Assembly (NCBI GenBank): GCA_033977485.1
Contig: CM066994.1
Span: 46,029,155-46,093,154 of the forward strand
Origin: Hydrangea macrophylla
Lineage: Eukaryota; Streptophyta; Magnoliopsida; Cornales; Hydrangeaceae
Length of the DNA: 64,000 nucleotides
Direction of reading: 5' to 3'
How positions within the stretch are numbered: position 1 is the first letter of the stretch; the number at the start of each line of letters is the position of its first letter. The notes under the pieces are model-generated. The model saw only the letters and a list, made by a program, of their open reading frames with translations, was not told the DNA's origin and made no database searches. This document shows positions 33,973-45,542 of the stretch, piece after piece. Made by a program: the position numbers and the translations under genes.

Positions 33973-36900
33973 TATAGACACCCAATTTTGACCACACTGA
34001 TAGGGTTTAGGGTGGACAACGTCTTAGAGGATTCGATGATGAAAAGTATCCCATGGAAGGTACTAGATTCCACACAATCGAAAGATTGAATTTTGGAAAG
34101 TGACTTCATGCTCAGAAAAGCCCTTTTCCATGCATGAATCCCGGTTTTGTCAAAATCATCTCTCAGAATTCATATTTCCTCGGGGATATATGAACATAAA
34201 GTATTTTAAACACAGTGTTCTAGGTATCTAGAGATTCAATTTTAAGGAAAAGTTCGAAATCGACGCGCATTGAAAAGCAATTTTGAAAAAGAAGTCGTTT
34301 GATTTCAAAAAGACGACGAAAGTTCTGGAGGACTTCCGAACTTCAATTGTACTTCAATTTTTATTTCAAAACCTCCTAGAATATTTTCATACTAAAATTT
34401 AACTCGAGAACTTTCCAACGGTACGTAAACGGATGATTTCAGACACCAAAAAGCATTTTTACGAAAATCTGAAAAAGCAGTGAACCTAATATTTTAAACA
34501 GAGCTTAAGGGCAACCAGGGGAAGCAAGAAGGAAGTGGAGGGTCCCACAAAGGGGGTGGCAGGTCCCCCATAAGCCGCCACCTTTATAGTACCCCCTCCA
34601 TTAAGCATTGTGAGTTCCAGGCCCTTCTAGAAACCTCCCACTGCGAGGAAATTGCCTGGAAACTGTGTTTAGGCACTAAAAATGGCCATTTTAACCCTTT
34701 TCGACTCTCTGAAAATCCTATTTTAACCCTGAAAATTGAGAGTTATGTTTTCAAAGCTCTATATATTGATCTCATGCATCTCATATGAGATCAACTTAAG
34801 TTATCTTGGAATATACTAGAGTACTAGTTCATACACTGGCAAGATATTAGAATACACTTTCAATTTAAGAAAGATTTCTAGAGAGATGAAGTGAATTATG
34901 AATTAAAACTTTCTAAACTAATCTCAAGATAATTAGATTAGATGAATTAGGCATCAATTGTTTCCCTCAACTTCCATGGATGAGTGCTTGAAGAACTTGA
35001 AGAACACTTGAAGAAGAAGACTCTTCAATTCAACTTTGATTGCTTAATTGAGAATCCTCCAAGAGGTAGACATCATAATTCATCTGTATTCCTACTTTTA
35101 TATATAGATCTATAAGACTTGGATCGAGTTTAGTTTTGTTTTATTTTTTAGAACACTCATCTTCTTCCTCTCTTGTTCTTCACACATTCACATAGCTAGA
35201 TCCAAGTCTCGTTTGATTTTATTGATAACTCTTAATTTGAGATTGATTTTCACTTTGACTTTCAATTTTGATTTCATTTTTCTGTTTTTAGTTTAGATCC
35301 ATGTATACATGATTATATATATGTATCTATTTTGAATTCTATGATGGTTTGGAAGTATGATCTATGAGAAGGATGATTCCGAGGTTCATGCTTTTCTCTT
35401 GACTATTCCTACAACCTAGAATTCCTATTTGAATTTCATCCCCAATAGGATATTTGTAAGTCCCTTTGATCCACGATCTATAGTTCTTCATAGAACTTGA
35501 GGGCTAAATTGATTGGGAATCATGATAATTATGTTGATCTATGAGTTTGATCTCTCAATTAAGCTTCAACCATCACCTAAGATATTTCACTCACACTTTA
35601 AAATGAACTAGTTAAAATTCAGCAAAGCAGATTGGTTTTGTCCATAAGATTTGGTCTACCAAAACCCATAGTTTGATGGATTTCAATTTTTTTTGGGTAA
35701 ACTTTGATGAATTAGATTTCACTCGATCCGTTTTGAGAACCTCTAGGATCCATATGCTATTTTTAGGAATTGTTGAGAAATCGGTTGTGATAGATGTGAA
35801 CATAGTCTCTTTGTGCTTGAATTTTAGAAAATCTATAATTGTTATCGATATTTTGCTTTTTGGGGATGATTCCTAACTCATGTATCTATATGCCGATGTA
35901 AAATCATGAGCATATGATCGAGTTAAGATCGTTTCTAAGCGTTTGAAGTTGATACAACTATTCTGGAATTTTCTAAGTTTAACTACAATCATGATTATGT
36001 ATACAAAATGGTCATACCTTGATCACTCAACAACAATTGATGAATAAAACTTGGTCTAGAAATCATCTAAGATAAATTGATGAGAGATCAAAATCTTAGA
36101 ATAACTTGATTAACATGATTCATGAACTTCTATTATGTTTTACATTCCTTTGTCAAATGATACCAAATTTCTAGAATAATAAAGTTTGGTTTAAACAACT
36201 TTTCAGAAACCTTAAGTTCATTCATGGGATTATTTTTGTCACAAACTACAATGAAATGGCTTTCTTTTGACACCAAATAGAGCTTCACATGAGTTGTTTA
36301 GAATTAATTATGATTTTTACAAGAACAGTGGACAGTCCTGGTCCACTGTTCCCAAAACTCTTATTTCTAAAACTTCAAAAATGATAAAAATTATACTTTT
36401 TGGAGAACTTCCCTAATACATTATCTAACTTTCAATAGAAGGGTTTTAACCCAGCTCATGTTTAAGACCACTTTTGATTGGATTCATTAGAGGTTGCTGA
36501 ATCTGGAACTTTGATTGATGATATCGTTTCTATGTTTATCATGCATATCATTTGTTTGCTTATGTTTTTGCAATGCTTGGGTATTTCTTGGTGTCTTAGT
36601 GCAGAGAATTGAATGCCGTGGATCCGGACTTCGATTTGTGGGTTTGGGTCGTCTACATGTGGCTTAGTACCCATGTATCGTGTACCATCTATATCCTTTC
36701 TCTTAGAAATTTTTCTAGGTTTACAACTTTATTTTCAATGACACATTTCCTTTAGGATAGTCCTCGTTTATATGCTTATGTGTTAAAGACATCTTATCTA
36801 GGATTGTTGCATGATTGCATTGCATGTTTCCTTTTTTTTGGTTTTTGCGACTCCGCTTGAGTTAACCCAATGTAAGTCTTCTCGTTCCTTCTTGCATATC

Positions 36901-37407
36901 ACAACATGTTTCCTTTACTTGCATCGGTCTCGGGCGGGACTAGCCACTGTAAGTATAACTCTCCCTCGTATTGCATGTGTATCCGACTTTTACTTGATTT
37001 AATCTCTTGACATGATTTTCCATAGATGTTCCCTTTTAACATGTATATATTATCTAGTATGTTTGAGGAAACAACACCACTAATGAATTAAGAACCAGGA
37101 TATTTGAATCAAGGCCTACCATTCAGTAGGGCAAGGAGGGGGTGCTTTAGTCCTGCTTGGGCTCCTTCCCCTCTCGTACCAAGACCCCCGAACCTAGTTT
37201 CTGGAAATAAAGGGCGAGTAAACTTATTAAATTTTGGGTGAGTCAAACTTGGGTTTCCTAATTCCCGATAAAAATTAGTTGGCGACTCTTTGTCTCTAGG
37301 ATCGTGTGAGGACGTCCTAGTTTTCCCTGAAGTGTTCTCTTTGGGATCCGTCCCGGGACACTATCGAGGGAAAATGCCAAGACCCCCTCTCACGTGCATA
37401 GTCCACA
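33973..37407 (+). mobile_element. 3' LTR of Ogre-like element
   Basis: This full-length LTR (about 3435 bp) starts TATAGACACCC (TG mutated to TA). It contains the GTGCTTTAGTCCTGCTTGGG and TTGGCGACTC blocks near 37150-37290 and probably ends GTCCACA at 37407. The flanking pentamers GCCCC (28213-28217) and GACCC (37408-37412) match at 4 of 5, consistent with an old target duplication. TATATATTG (34763) or TTATAGTACC (34585) could mark the core promoter. Confidence 0.82.
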
Positions 37408-37617
37408 GACCCCTGGTATCTCATCACCTGAACCCCGCGAGACGGAGGCTACCAGGCCCTCCTGGTCTGACTCGTTGTCTGACACCCGGATAGGGATCCT
37501 ACCCTCGCTATGATGGTCTGACGGAGTCGTAGAAGGTGGATCCAGACTTGTGTTCGGGATCCCAGACCGTGATTGCTCATCCTCTGACCAGGAAGACCGT
37601 AAAAACTTGAATGACAC
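37408..37617 (-). pseudogene. Tat antisense gene, N-terminal exon (second copy)
   Basis: The reading MSFKFLRSSWSEDEQSRSG, then SLDPPSTTPSDHHSEGRIP, matches the start of the first copy (MFGFNSYSQSKGEQSGSG, SDHHNEGRIP). The start at 37617 is chosen because the conserved similarity begins there. The exon is cut by insertion of the Ogre-like element. Confidence 0.7.
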
Positions 37618-38463
37618 ATCTCTAAAACTCCTATGGCTGTGCGAGAAAGCAAGCGGCGACCTAGGTAAGGGTCACAGACACCGAGTCTGAGATACAGAGG
37701 AAGTAAGGTTGCAAGCCTAAAAGGCAAAGAGTATAAGGTGTTCAAAGTATGGTGGCACTCAATCAAAACTACCCTAGGACAACCCGCTTGGTTCAACTAT
37801 CCTGCTTTACCGCCTGACCTAAAGAAAACCAAAACCTAAGGAAGAAGAAGTCCCACTCCCATGAGAGCCCTAGCAGATTTGACCTCTCCAGCCTCACTCA
37901 AAAAAGAGAAAGAAAGAGGAGAAGGAAGAATACAACTGATTGAAACTGGAAAGGTGAAGACTTACAAAAAAAAGTGCAGAAAAGAGCTCGGGAAGCTTGA
38001 CCGAGAGCTTTTTCTCTCAAACTGCTCAATAGTCTTTATCTCAGGGCAGCAGGAATGGAAGAAATGAACAAGTGCCCCTTATATATATAGCGTGAACGGT
38101 CTAGATCAGATCAGATCCAACGGCCAAGAAACTTTCCCACCTAAACTGCCTGACAATTGTCTCCTCGGGCACATGAAGCGTCGCCTCAAAAGGTGCGCGC
38201 ATTAAATGCATGACATAACAGTCTAGTTACCACGCGATTGTTTAGTTACACTCACGCCAACCTCATTGGATCCTAACCAGACCAATCATTCCTTGACATG
38301 TGGTGACCATCGACCCTGGGTTCCCAAAGGTACCGTCCGATCCAGCCCTTGGGTGGCCAAGGGGTGGGTCTATTCCCAAGGAATGTCCCGCTCAGGTTCT
38401 CGGGCGATCTATTGAATGGCACAGATTTTCAAACCTCATCTAATAGAGCATCACATCAGTTTT
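37618..38463 (+). other. Tat noncoding region between antisense gene and LTR
   Basis: It carries the upstream region of the antisense gene. A minus-strand TATATATA lies at about 38076-38085, matching in position the TATAAAA at 12202 of copy 1. The plus-strand ORF 37861-38067 is not conserved. The reverse complement of 11880-12180 shows scattered similarity to this stretch. Confidence 0.5.
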
Positions 38464-39098
38464 GAAAATGGGGGGCAACTGATAGGTCCAGAAATGTTTG
38501 GTCAAAGTTAAACTACCACCTCAGCAAGGGAATGCCAAGTCATCCAAAATGGGCACTCGCTTCTAAAACTGTTCGAGGTCGTCTAGCCAAGACCGCCCGG
38601 TCTGGGCCCACAGCCCGAGCGTACGGTGTGGCTGCACTCTGAGAAGCCCGGGTATGCTATATGGCTTGCCCTGCAAGGCTCTGGGCAGTTTTCTAACTCA
38701 GTCAGAAGACTAATGGAAAGTACAAGCTATTTCCTAAACCACTCAAGAAACTTCCATGATTTATGCTAATCACTTGTAATTAGAGTAGGCTTCTTAATCT
38801 ACTCACTTACCTTGCACGAGTGGTCTCTTGCATCTATAAAAGAGATCACTCATCCCCATTAAAGGGATCAAATTCTTATCTTAGGAGAATAGCAATATAG
38901 ATCACTTATACGCATACACCGAGCCGGTCCCTAGTAGTGCCGCCTTCTTTGTTGGTTCACCAAACGCCGCCGGTGATTTGTTAGTGAACGCGCTCTGACG
39001 CACACGTGGATATAGGTCACCTAGTTAACGGGGCCGAACTATATACAAACTTTCTTTGTTTCTACCTTCTTGTTCATACCCAAATTTTGGCATCATCA
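38464..39098 (+). mobile_element. Tat polypurine tract and 3' LTR
   Basis: A purine tract, GAAAATGGGGGGCAAC (38464-38479), precedes TGATAGGTCC at 38480. The LTR (619 bp) ends TTTTGGCATCATCA at 39098. Its core promoter, CTATAAAAGAGATC (about 38834), and AGTGCCGCC...GCCGGTGAT block match the LTRs at 51452 and 54716. It directly abuts the VTE3-like exon. Confidence 0.85.
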
Positions 39099-39117
39099 TT
39101 TTTTATCTGATCCTTTA

Positions 39118-39522
39118 ATGGCTTCTTCAATGCTAAATAGAGTTGAAAATCTAGCACTCATTAGAGGCATAACCCCAACTGGGTTAGGTTTTACTAGGTC
39201 TAATTTCCATGGAAAGCTTTCCCCCCAATTGCGCTTGGTGTCTTATGTTTCTAGAAATTCTGGGGTTAGAACTAGAGGTATCATTATAGCACCAAAATGC
39301 AGTGCTTTAGCCCCAAGACCAACTTCATAGCCTAGGTTCATACAGCACAAAAAGAGGCCTTTTGGTTCTATTGGTTCCTATCAATTGTGTATGACCATGT
39401 TATAAACCCTGGTTATTGGACTGAGGATATGAGAGATGATGCTCTTGAGCCTGAAGATCTAAGTGATCAAAGAATGATAGTTTTAGATGTTGGGGAGGAA
39501 TTGGGTTCACTACTTTGGGAAA
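39118..39522 (+). pseudogene. VTE3: VTE3-like MPBQ/MSBQ methyltransferase, exon 1 fragment
   Basis: The ATG opens a transit-peptide-like N-terminus (MASSMLNRVENLAL...SPQLRLVSYVS). Then come PRFIQHKK, FLSIVYDHVINPGYWTED, MRDDALEPEDLSDQ and, after another frame change, GFTTLG. This is the start of the plastid inner-envelope 2-methyl-6-phytyl-benzoquinol methyltransferase, which acts in tocopherol and plastoquinone synthesis. Disabling changes: TAG after RPTS (39328), a one-base deletion after HKK and another shift at DVG. Homology ends at a point compatible with an exon end, and no later exon is visible. It is a broken genomic fragment and not a retrocopy of the whole mRNA. Confidence 0.82.
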
Positions 39523-40652
39523 ATTACTAACTTTCTTTTTTTATTATTTTTTTATTTTAACACCCCTTGAATCAAATTTTGTAGCCTATTAACTGAGAAA
39601 ATCCATTTTTATTTTTATTTCTTTAAATTCATAATATAATCTTGATTTTAAGATATAAGTTGGGTTGTTTGTTTTTGATTGGTATCTTGAGCTATTTAAA
39701 TTCATAATTATTTGCCAATGTTTCTTCTTTTCCCAATTTATCCTATTTAAAAAAAATATCCAAAGTATGATTGGTTTAGTTCAAGTCTCATTTTCTATCT
39801 TAGAAACTGTTTGAAAATAGTGTAGAACTGGTTCTGTTGTTTAGTTCAATTCTGACTTTATGATGTATGCTTCGACAATCCAGCTATTTTTGAGTATGTA
39901 CTTATGCATATCATTCATGTTTTTTTTTTTTCATATGTTGTCTCTTTGACTAAAGGGTTTCTAGACATGAGAAAATTTTGCAAATCACTGGACCTGGTAT
40001 TTTTTATCTCCTTGTTCTTTCACTTTCCTCAAATACGATTCTTCTTCTTTTTTCTTTTTAGTTAATGGGAATAACCAAAAGATCAACTAAGGGATAATTA
40101 AGTTGGTGAGCTATCTAGAAACAAACTGGAGTCTGCTTAGTTAGCACCTAAATTAGCCAATGTGTTAGCACATTTATTTCTTTCTCTTCTCAAGTGGTAT
40201 ATGATACCAGAGCATCATCTAAGCAAGAGGTGATAATATTCCAGGATACAATTTAGCGATGGTTATCAGTATTGCTCTTCATTAGAAAGACATCTACTTT
40301 AGATTTGGTCTCAAATACTTTCATAACAACCAAAAAAGAAAAGTCACTTTCTTTCTTTTGTATCTATATTGTATCTCTATCCTCTCCATCATATGAATCC
40401 TAATCTCACAACTTTGAGCAAGGTGATGTAAAAGTTGTCAGAACTTTGAGCTCTTTACTCTTTCTGTAACAACTTTGAGCAATGATCATCGAATTGACCT
40501 CTATTTGTTTGTTAACCAAAATTTAGTTGACTACCTAAACATATGATTGAATGCTAGATGCATATACCTTATGCTGTATGCGTAACCTGACATTTTCACG
40601 ACTAGCAAAAAATTCCATCCAGAACTTCATAATTAGAATTATGTCTTTAGGA
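39523..40652. other. noncoding stretch, possibly former intron
   Basis: AT-rich sequence without a supported gene. It could be remains of the VTE3-like gene's first intron, but no later exon was found before the CACTA fragment. Confidence 0.4.
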
Positions 40653-41086
40653 ATGGATAGATCTTGGATGTCCATGAATAGATTATCTGCTGAATATGAA
40701 GAAGGGGTAAAGGTTTTTCTCAAATTTGCTAAACAAAATGCTAAAAATCTGGATTCCCTACCATGTCCGTGTTCTCAATGTGGAAATTTTCTTAAGTTGA
40801 ATTTACAAGAAATTAAAGACCATCTATACATAAACGAAATTGACCAAAGCCACCGTGTATGGATATGGCATGGGGAAGATATACTCGTAGTACAGCTTCG
40901 CCAAATGGTTACACACAAAACTTTGACTATCACAGTATCACGGTGATGTGATGGAAAATCCATAAGACATTATGGTAACAGTAGACATGGTCCAAGCTGC
41001 ACGCAAGGATTTTACCGGTAATCCTGAAGAAACCTCAATGGAGGTCTCTAAAGATTCTACTCAAGTTTATGAACATACCCAAACAC
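40653..41086 (+). pseudogene. CACTA transposase-associated domain fragment
   Basis: MDRSWMSMNRLSAEYEEGV begins the N-terminal transposase-associated domain of plant CACTA (En/Spm) elements. It continues with FLKFAKQNAKN, the cysteine pair region CPCSQCGNF and RVWIWHGE. The first 95 residues read without a stop to 40945. Downstream similarity (DMVQAARKDF) continues in another frame to about 41086, where LTR sequence takes over. The transposase proper and terminal repeats are absent. Confidence 0.8.
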
Positions 41087-42752
41087 TTCAACTTAATTGG
41101 ATCTAACTATTAAACCATGACAATTGGTTTATTCTAGATCCAATTCCTCTCTCAAATTGATGGTCCTTGAGGAATTCGAAACTTATTTGGTTTGATTCGC
41201 CTCCCAAATCAATGATCCTTGGAGACTAAGAACAATAAACCTTCATAGGTTTCAATAGAATATTAAGAACATTTCATGAAACCTTCAAGTTGATAGACCC
41301 AAGACATGGATACAAGACTTTAATCTACCAATTGATCCTAAACATAACTAAAATCAACCCTAATCCTCATGTAAACCATCAATTTACAAAAAATTAAGAG
41401 ATCAAACTCAAGGAATTCAAGTGGGATATTAAAGATCCCATTGATTTCCAAGAGAAGAGTATGAACCAAAGGAGAAGAGAATGAACAAAGAGAGATAGAA
41501 TTCAAACTTGATTGATGATCCAAAGCAAATTTCTTCTTACAAAGCGTATTTCAAAACTTAATCCATAATCAACTAGATCCAAATCAACAAATAGATGAGA
41601 ATTCAATCACAATTCAAGTGGTGTGTGATGAAATGAGGTTAGAAGAAACTTTTTTAAAATTGTGTAAAAGGGTCCTAGAACTCTATGAATTGTGATTGAA
41701 TTATAGAAATATAACACACTAGATGAGTGAATTATCACTGGGAATACTCATATTTACAAGGATCTTGATTGATTCATATCAATCTTTGAGTGTTCTTTAC
41801 ATCTCTTCTTTTCTCTTTCCTTCTTCTAAATCTCTTCAATCTCTTTGAATTACTCACTTTAGATCTTCAAGGATTGAGTTTATCTGAGAGCAACTCAAAT
41901 TGTATCTCTCTTTCTCTAAAAAAAACTTCTCTTGATTCTCTCAATTCCTTCCCAAGATTAGCCAACCTCCCAATCAACCCAAAAGGGTCTATGTTTATAG
42001 AAAAACCTCAAAGTGGAGGGTACTTTGTCCTTTTTAGATGATCTTATCATGTTAAAATGACTTAAGGGTATAAAATACGTCCTTAAGAAACGAGGTCGTT
42101 TGGGATATTCTAGAGATCCAAAGAAGGTTCTAGAAGCAATTTTATTTCTCAACACTATGTGCAGGGTGACACTCAATTTGACCTCTGCGACACTCAGTTA
42201 ATGTCGCAGCATCACTCTCTAAGTGCCGTCTCTTAGTCTCTCGTGCCATTTTTTTTTCCTTTTTAAGCATTTTCTTTTTCTTTTTTTTATACTCTATTTT
42301 CTTTTTTAAAAAAGCCTTATTTAAGTTGCTATAGCTTCAAAATATTATAAATAAAATATTTTGACATTGTTTCAAAGTCTAGAACAAGTAGTATTCATCT
42401 CAAAAGCCTAAATTCATTGGTTCTCCATTGATTTGTTTTTTGTTTTTCTCCTATTTAAAATAATAAAAATGGGAAAATGATGATTTTAAGCTTCTAAACC
42501 TTCTTTTTTAGATCTCTACTATCCCGAACGCTCTAATTTCCTTACCACCTGCATCTAATACTTGATAAATCATAGAAACTTATCTTTAAAGATCTATTTA
42601 CCCTCCTTTTTGAAATAAAATTGTTTGAAAAGATTTTTGAAGTTCATGAAGAGTTCTTAAAGACCGTCCAAGTGCGCTAGACAGTATCATCATTGCATCC
42701 AAATGTAATTTTCCTTAAGTTCGATAGTTTGGTCAAAATTGGAGTGTCTACA
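41087..42752 (-). mobile_element. gypsy LTR fragment, solo-LTR family
   Basis: On the minus strand it starts TGTAGACACTCC at 42752 and follows 18540-19968 of the solo LTR, including TTGATTTGAGAGG-like and ATGATCCTTGGAGAC blocks. A minus-strand TATA (TTTCTATAAACA) lies at 41995-42006. A decayed cluster of GACACTCAGTTAATGTCGC words (42160-42248) lies upstream of it. The U5 end is missing at the CACTA junction. Confidence 0.75.
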
Positions 42753-43466
42753 CGTGTCATTTCTTTGTGGATGTTATGTTGGCTCTAGGTTAAGGCCTCT
42801 ATCGAACTTCCCATTGAGACTCGTACATTCAAAGAAATGTTGTGACCTCCTTGATGGAAAAGGGTCCAAGACTTCATTATTTCCCTTCTTGTTAGAGTTA
42901 GGCGAGGTCCTATTTTGTCATGTTCATCAATGTGGACTAACCTTTGTTTTGTAGCGCTATCAAGGAATGATTCATCATAATTCCCTCGCATTTATTTGGT
43001 CTTAGTTATTTTATCAATTTTATGACTTCATGTTCGACACCGTATATTAGGGTTTTGCCTTATGTGCTTACATGATTAGAGACATTTTCTTAGATTTCTT
43101 TATTTATGCATGCATTGCACATTTCTATAACATAGCTGGATCTTGGTGAGTTTCTTTGTTCCTCTTACATTACATATCGCTTGCTATTTGAACCTACATG
43201 ATTTTGGATGTCTTTTAGCAATCTTATACCCTTTTAACTTGCTTGTGTTATGTATATCTATATCTTTGTATTGATTGGGACACGCATAAACTTTTTAATT
43301 GAATAAAAGGATGGTGACTAGAGGCCTATCCATGATAGGATGAGAGGGGGTGCTTTAGTCTTATCGGGCTCCTCTCTAATTCTATGATCCCTGGACCTAG
43401 AAATCTCTAGTTTTCGAAGAACAGTAACAAGAAACGCGTGGAGCAGTATCCACAATTTGCCGACTC
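42753..43466 (+). mobile_element. U5 part of another gypsy LTR, left of copia insertion
   Basis: It shares order and wording with 36780-37280: GGGGGTGCTTTAGTCTTATC, GATCCCTGGACCTAG and TTTGCCGACTCT. It is cut by the copia element at GACTC (43462-43466) and resumes at 56175 with AACTCTGCTGGGGATC, giving the usual CGACTCTGCTGGGG block of this group. Confidence 0.75.
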
Positions 43467-45119
43467 TATTGGGATTGTGCCCTCAAACCAGTTAGTTTGA
43501 CTATGGAAATTATAATATGTTTATGTATGTCAATTCAAGAGATGAATGGTTAGGCTATTATTCTTGACCATCATTATCTGTAATTCATATGTGTATAGGA
43601 TTACACATGGGAGATATGAATTACTATTCCTTGTTGTTTCAAATAAGTCATAGTGGCTAAGACCGGATAACTTATTAGGTGTACACTATAGCATGATTAA
43701 TTTCTATATAATAGAGTGATGAATCTCATTCACAAGAGTAGTTGACTCTAAGTGAATATGCTAGTGCATGCGTTGCATTGACGAACTATGAGTTAAGCCT
43801 ATTGACAAGAAAATCTTTTACAGCTAATAGGAACTCAAACTTGTATCAGATACATGTCCTTAATCTTGAGATAGTAATGGACACAAGCCGTATGCTTTGT
43901 TGCTTTGAGTTACCAATCAGTGAGGTCTTCAAGATCAACACCTGGGTATCTTGGGTGATCAAGTTTATGGTATTGGGAACATATATTATCAAGATGGAAT
44001 CAATCCTCTTGTAAAGAGTAGTTCTTTACAATAGAGTAAGTATTCCCTTGAGAATGTCATTGGTTGATTACTGAGAGCTGCACAGCCATGTCAACAAGTT
44101 GTTGTAGACATGTTTGGTAATTTATGAGTGGTGATTGATACTCGAGGAATATATGATGTATTTATCTATTGGATGGATAGTACTGTTATTCATACATCCC
44201 AATGATAAATATGAATACTGGAAAGGTAGAGGGACATTAGTGTCATATTATGCAAGACTAGGAATCGTTAATATAAGTGTGGTTTTATTCTTATGCACTG
44301 GAGTACAATTATCATTACGTAGTGGAGTTAATGATAATTTATTAATTATTATTCCTTAGTTAAGAGTTTAACTAGGTGGAATTAATAGTTAGTCAGAGCC
44401 AGTAATTAAGAACTTAGGGTCCCACTCTTAGCTCGAAGGAATGTTTGGATACAAAGGAGAAAAGGAAAAAGGGTACCAGAAACCAGTTTGTACCACAAAC
44501 CAGTTACTGGAGATAGGTTCTAGGAACCGGTTTGTAGGATAAACTGATTTATGGTAAGTCGGTTATGAAATCTTATAAATAGAGGGGCTGCGGGCAGAAT
44601 TAAAAGGCTACGTCTTTTCATATTATAAATGCCCTAGATCTATTTCTAAGCTTCCATAGACCACCTAGCTTTCTCCTAGAAGGGTTTCCACCAAACCCTA
44701 GCCTCCATGATCATTCCAGAGACATAGGAGTGAAGATCGCCTGCCTTGGACAACACTCACTAAAAGATCTTCAGACTGCTCAATACTAATCGAAAGTTGC
44801 TAAATTTTGGACACAACGAAGCTGACATCGAGACTAAGTTGCTGTCAAAAATCAAGTCAATCAGAGATCCTTTAGTCCTCCTGATGGATACATCTTTGTC
44901 GGATCAGGAGATTGGGATTGAATCATCACCAGAACCGTAGAAGATTTCTCGAAACGATTCAACAAATTGCAAAGGTATATCTAACCGTTCATATTTATAA
45001 GCGTACATATATATATATGTGTATGTATATATATTGCGTTTAATATAAACGAGAAGTAAATCTAAAATTTTTAACCGTGTCTTCCCTTCCGCTACGCACT
45101 GGAACCGTGTTTTCCAACA
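43467..45119 (+). mobile_element. copia 5' LTR
   Basis: It begins TATTGGGATTGTGCCC (TG to TA mutation relative to the 3' LTR) and ends TTTTCCAACA. The length of 1653 bp equals the 3' LTR after removing its insertion (1658 bp). The flanking duplication is GACTC/AACTC. A TATAAATAGAGG at 44574 marks the core promoter, with the AAACCGGTTT word cluster directly upstream. Confidence 0.93.
44474..44565. repeat. AACCGGTT word cluster upstream of copia TATA
   Basis: ACCAGAAACCAGTTTGT...ACAAACCAGTTACTGG forms an inverted repeat, followed by AGGAACCGGTTTGT and a decayed partner. The cluster ends 9 bases before the TATA box. The same arrangement is kept in the 3' LTR (55526-55611). Confidence 0.8.
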
Positions 45120-45121
45120 AC

Positions 45122-45133
45122 TGGTATCAGAGC
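45122..45133 (+). other. copia primer binding site (initiator tRNA-Met)
   Basis: TGGTATCAGAGC lies two bases after the LTR end; it is the classic plant copia site complementary to the 3' end of initiator methionine tRNA. Confidence 0.95.
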
Positions 45134-45379
45134 CATCTCGTTTAAATTACATGTAATAGGATTATGGATTCATGATGAACTAGGGTTTTTGTTTTTTTAT
45201 TCAATTCTTTTAAACGAAAGTTAGTTTTTTCAATATAAAGATTAATTGATGTTTTGAAAAAAAAATCAAGTTTTATTACATTTTAGATCTGACCAGTTTA
45301 TGGACTGATTTGATGCTGTAGAAAATATTTTCGTGCTGATTAAAGCTATAATCCCAAAACTTTTCAGATTAGATCTGGA

Positions 45380-45542
45380 CAGGTACCAGAAATCGGTTTA
45401 TAGGACAAACTGAGTACTGGGTAAGGTACCAGAAACCGGTTTGTGGGACAAACCGGTTACTGGGTAAGGTACCAAAAACCCTACAAACTGGTTATTGGGA
45501 AGGGGTCCAGAAATCGGTTTGTACTAGAAACAGATTTCTGGG
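45380..45542. repeat. second AACCGGTT cluster in copia leader
   Basis: Four units in about 160 bases contain GGTACCAGAAACCGGTTTGT-type half-sites and their inverses. The best is CCAGAAACCGGTTTGT-GGG-ACAAACCGGTTACTGG at about 45428-45462. It lies in the untranslated leader, 260 bases after the primer binding site. Confidence 0.82.

Noticed and set aside
28218..37407. Small ORFs duplicated in both Ogre-like LTRs (for example 29843-30031 and 35673-35876)
   Set aside because: They are duplicated because LTRs are duplicated, are not preserved at their 3' ends and have no domain.
40180..40225. GGTATATGATACCAGAGC, similar to a copia primer site
   Set aside because: It is degenerate and no LTR end or copia sequence is next to it.
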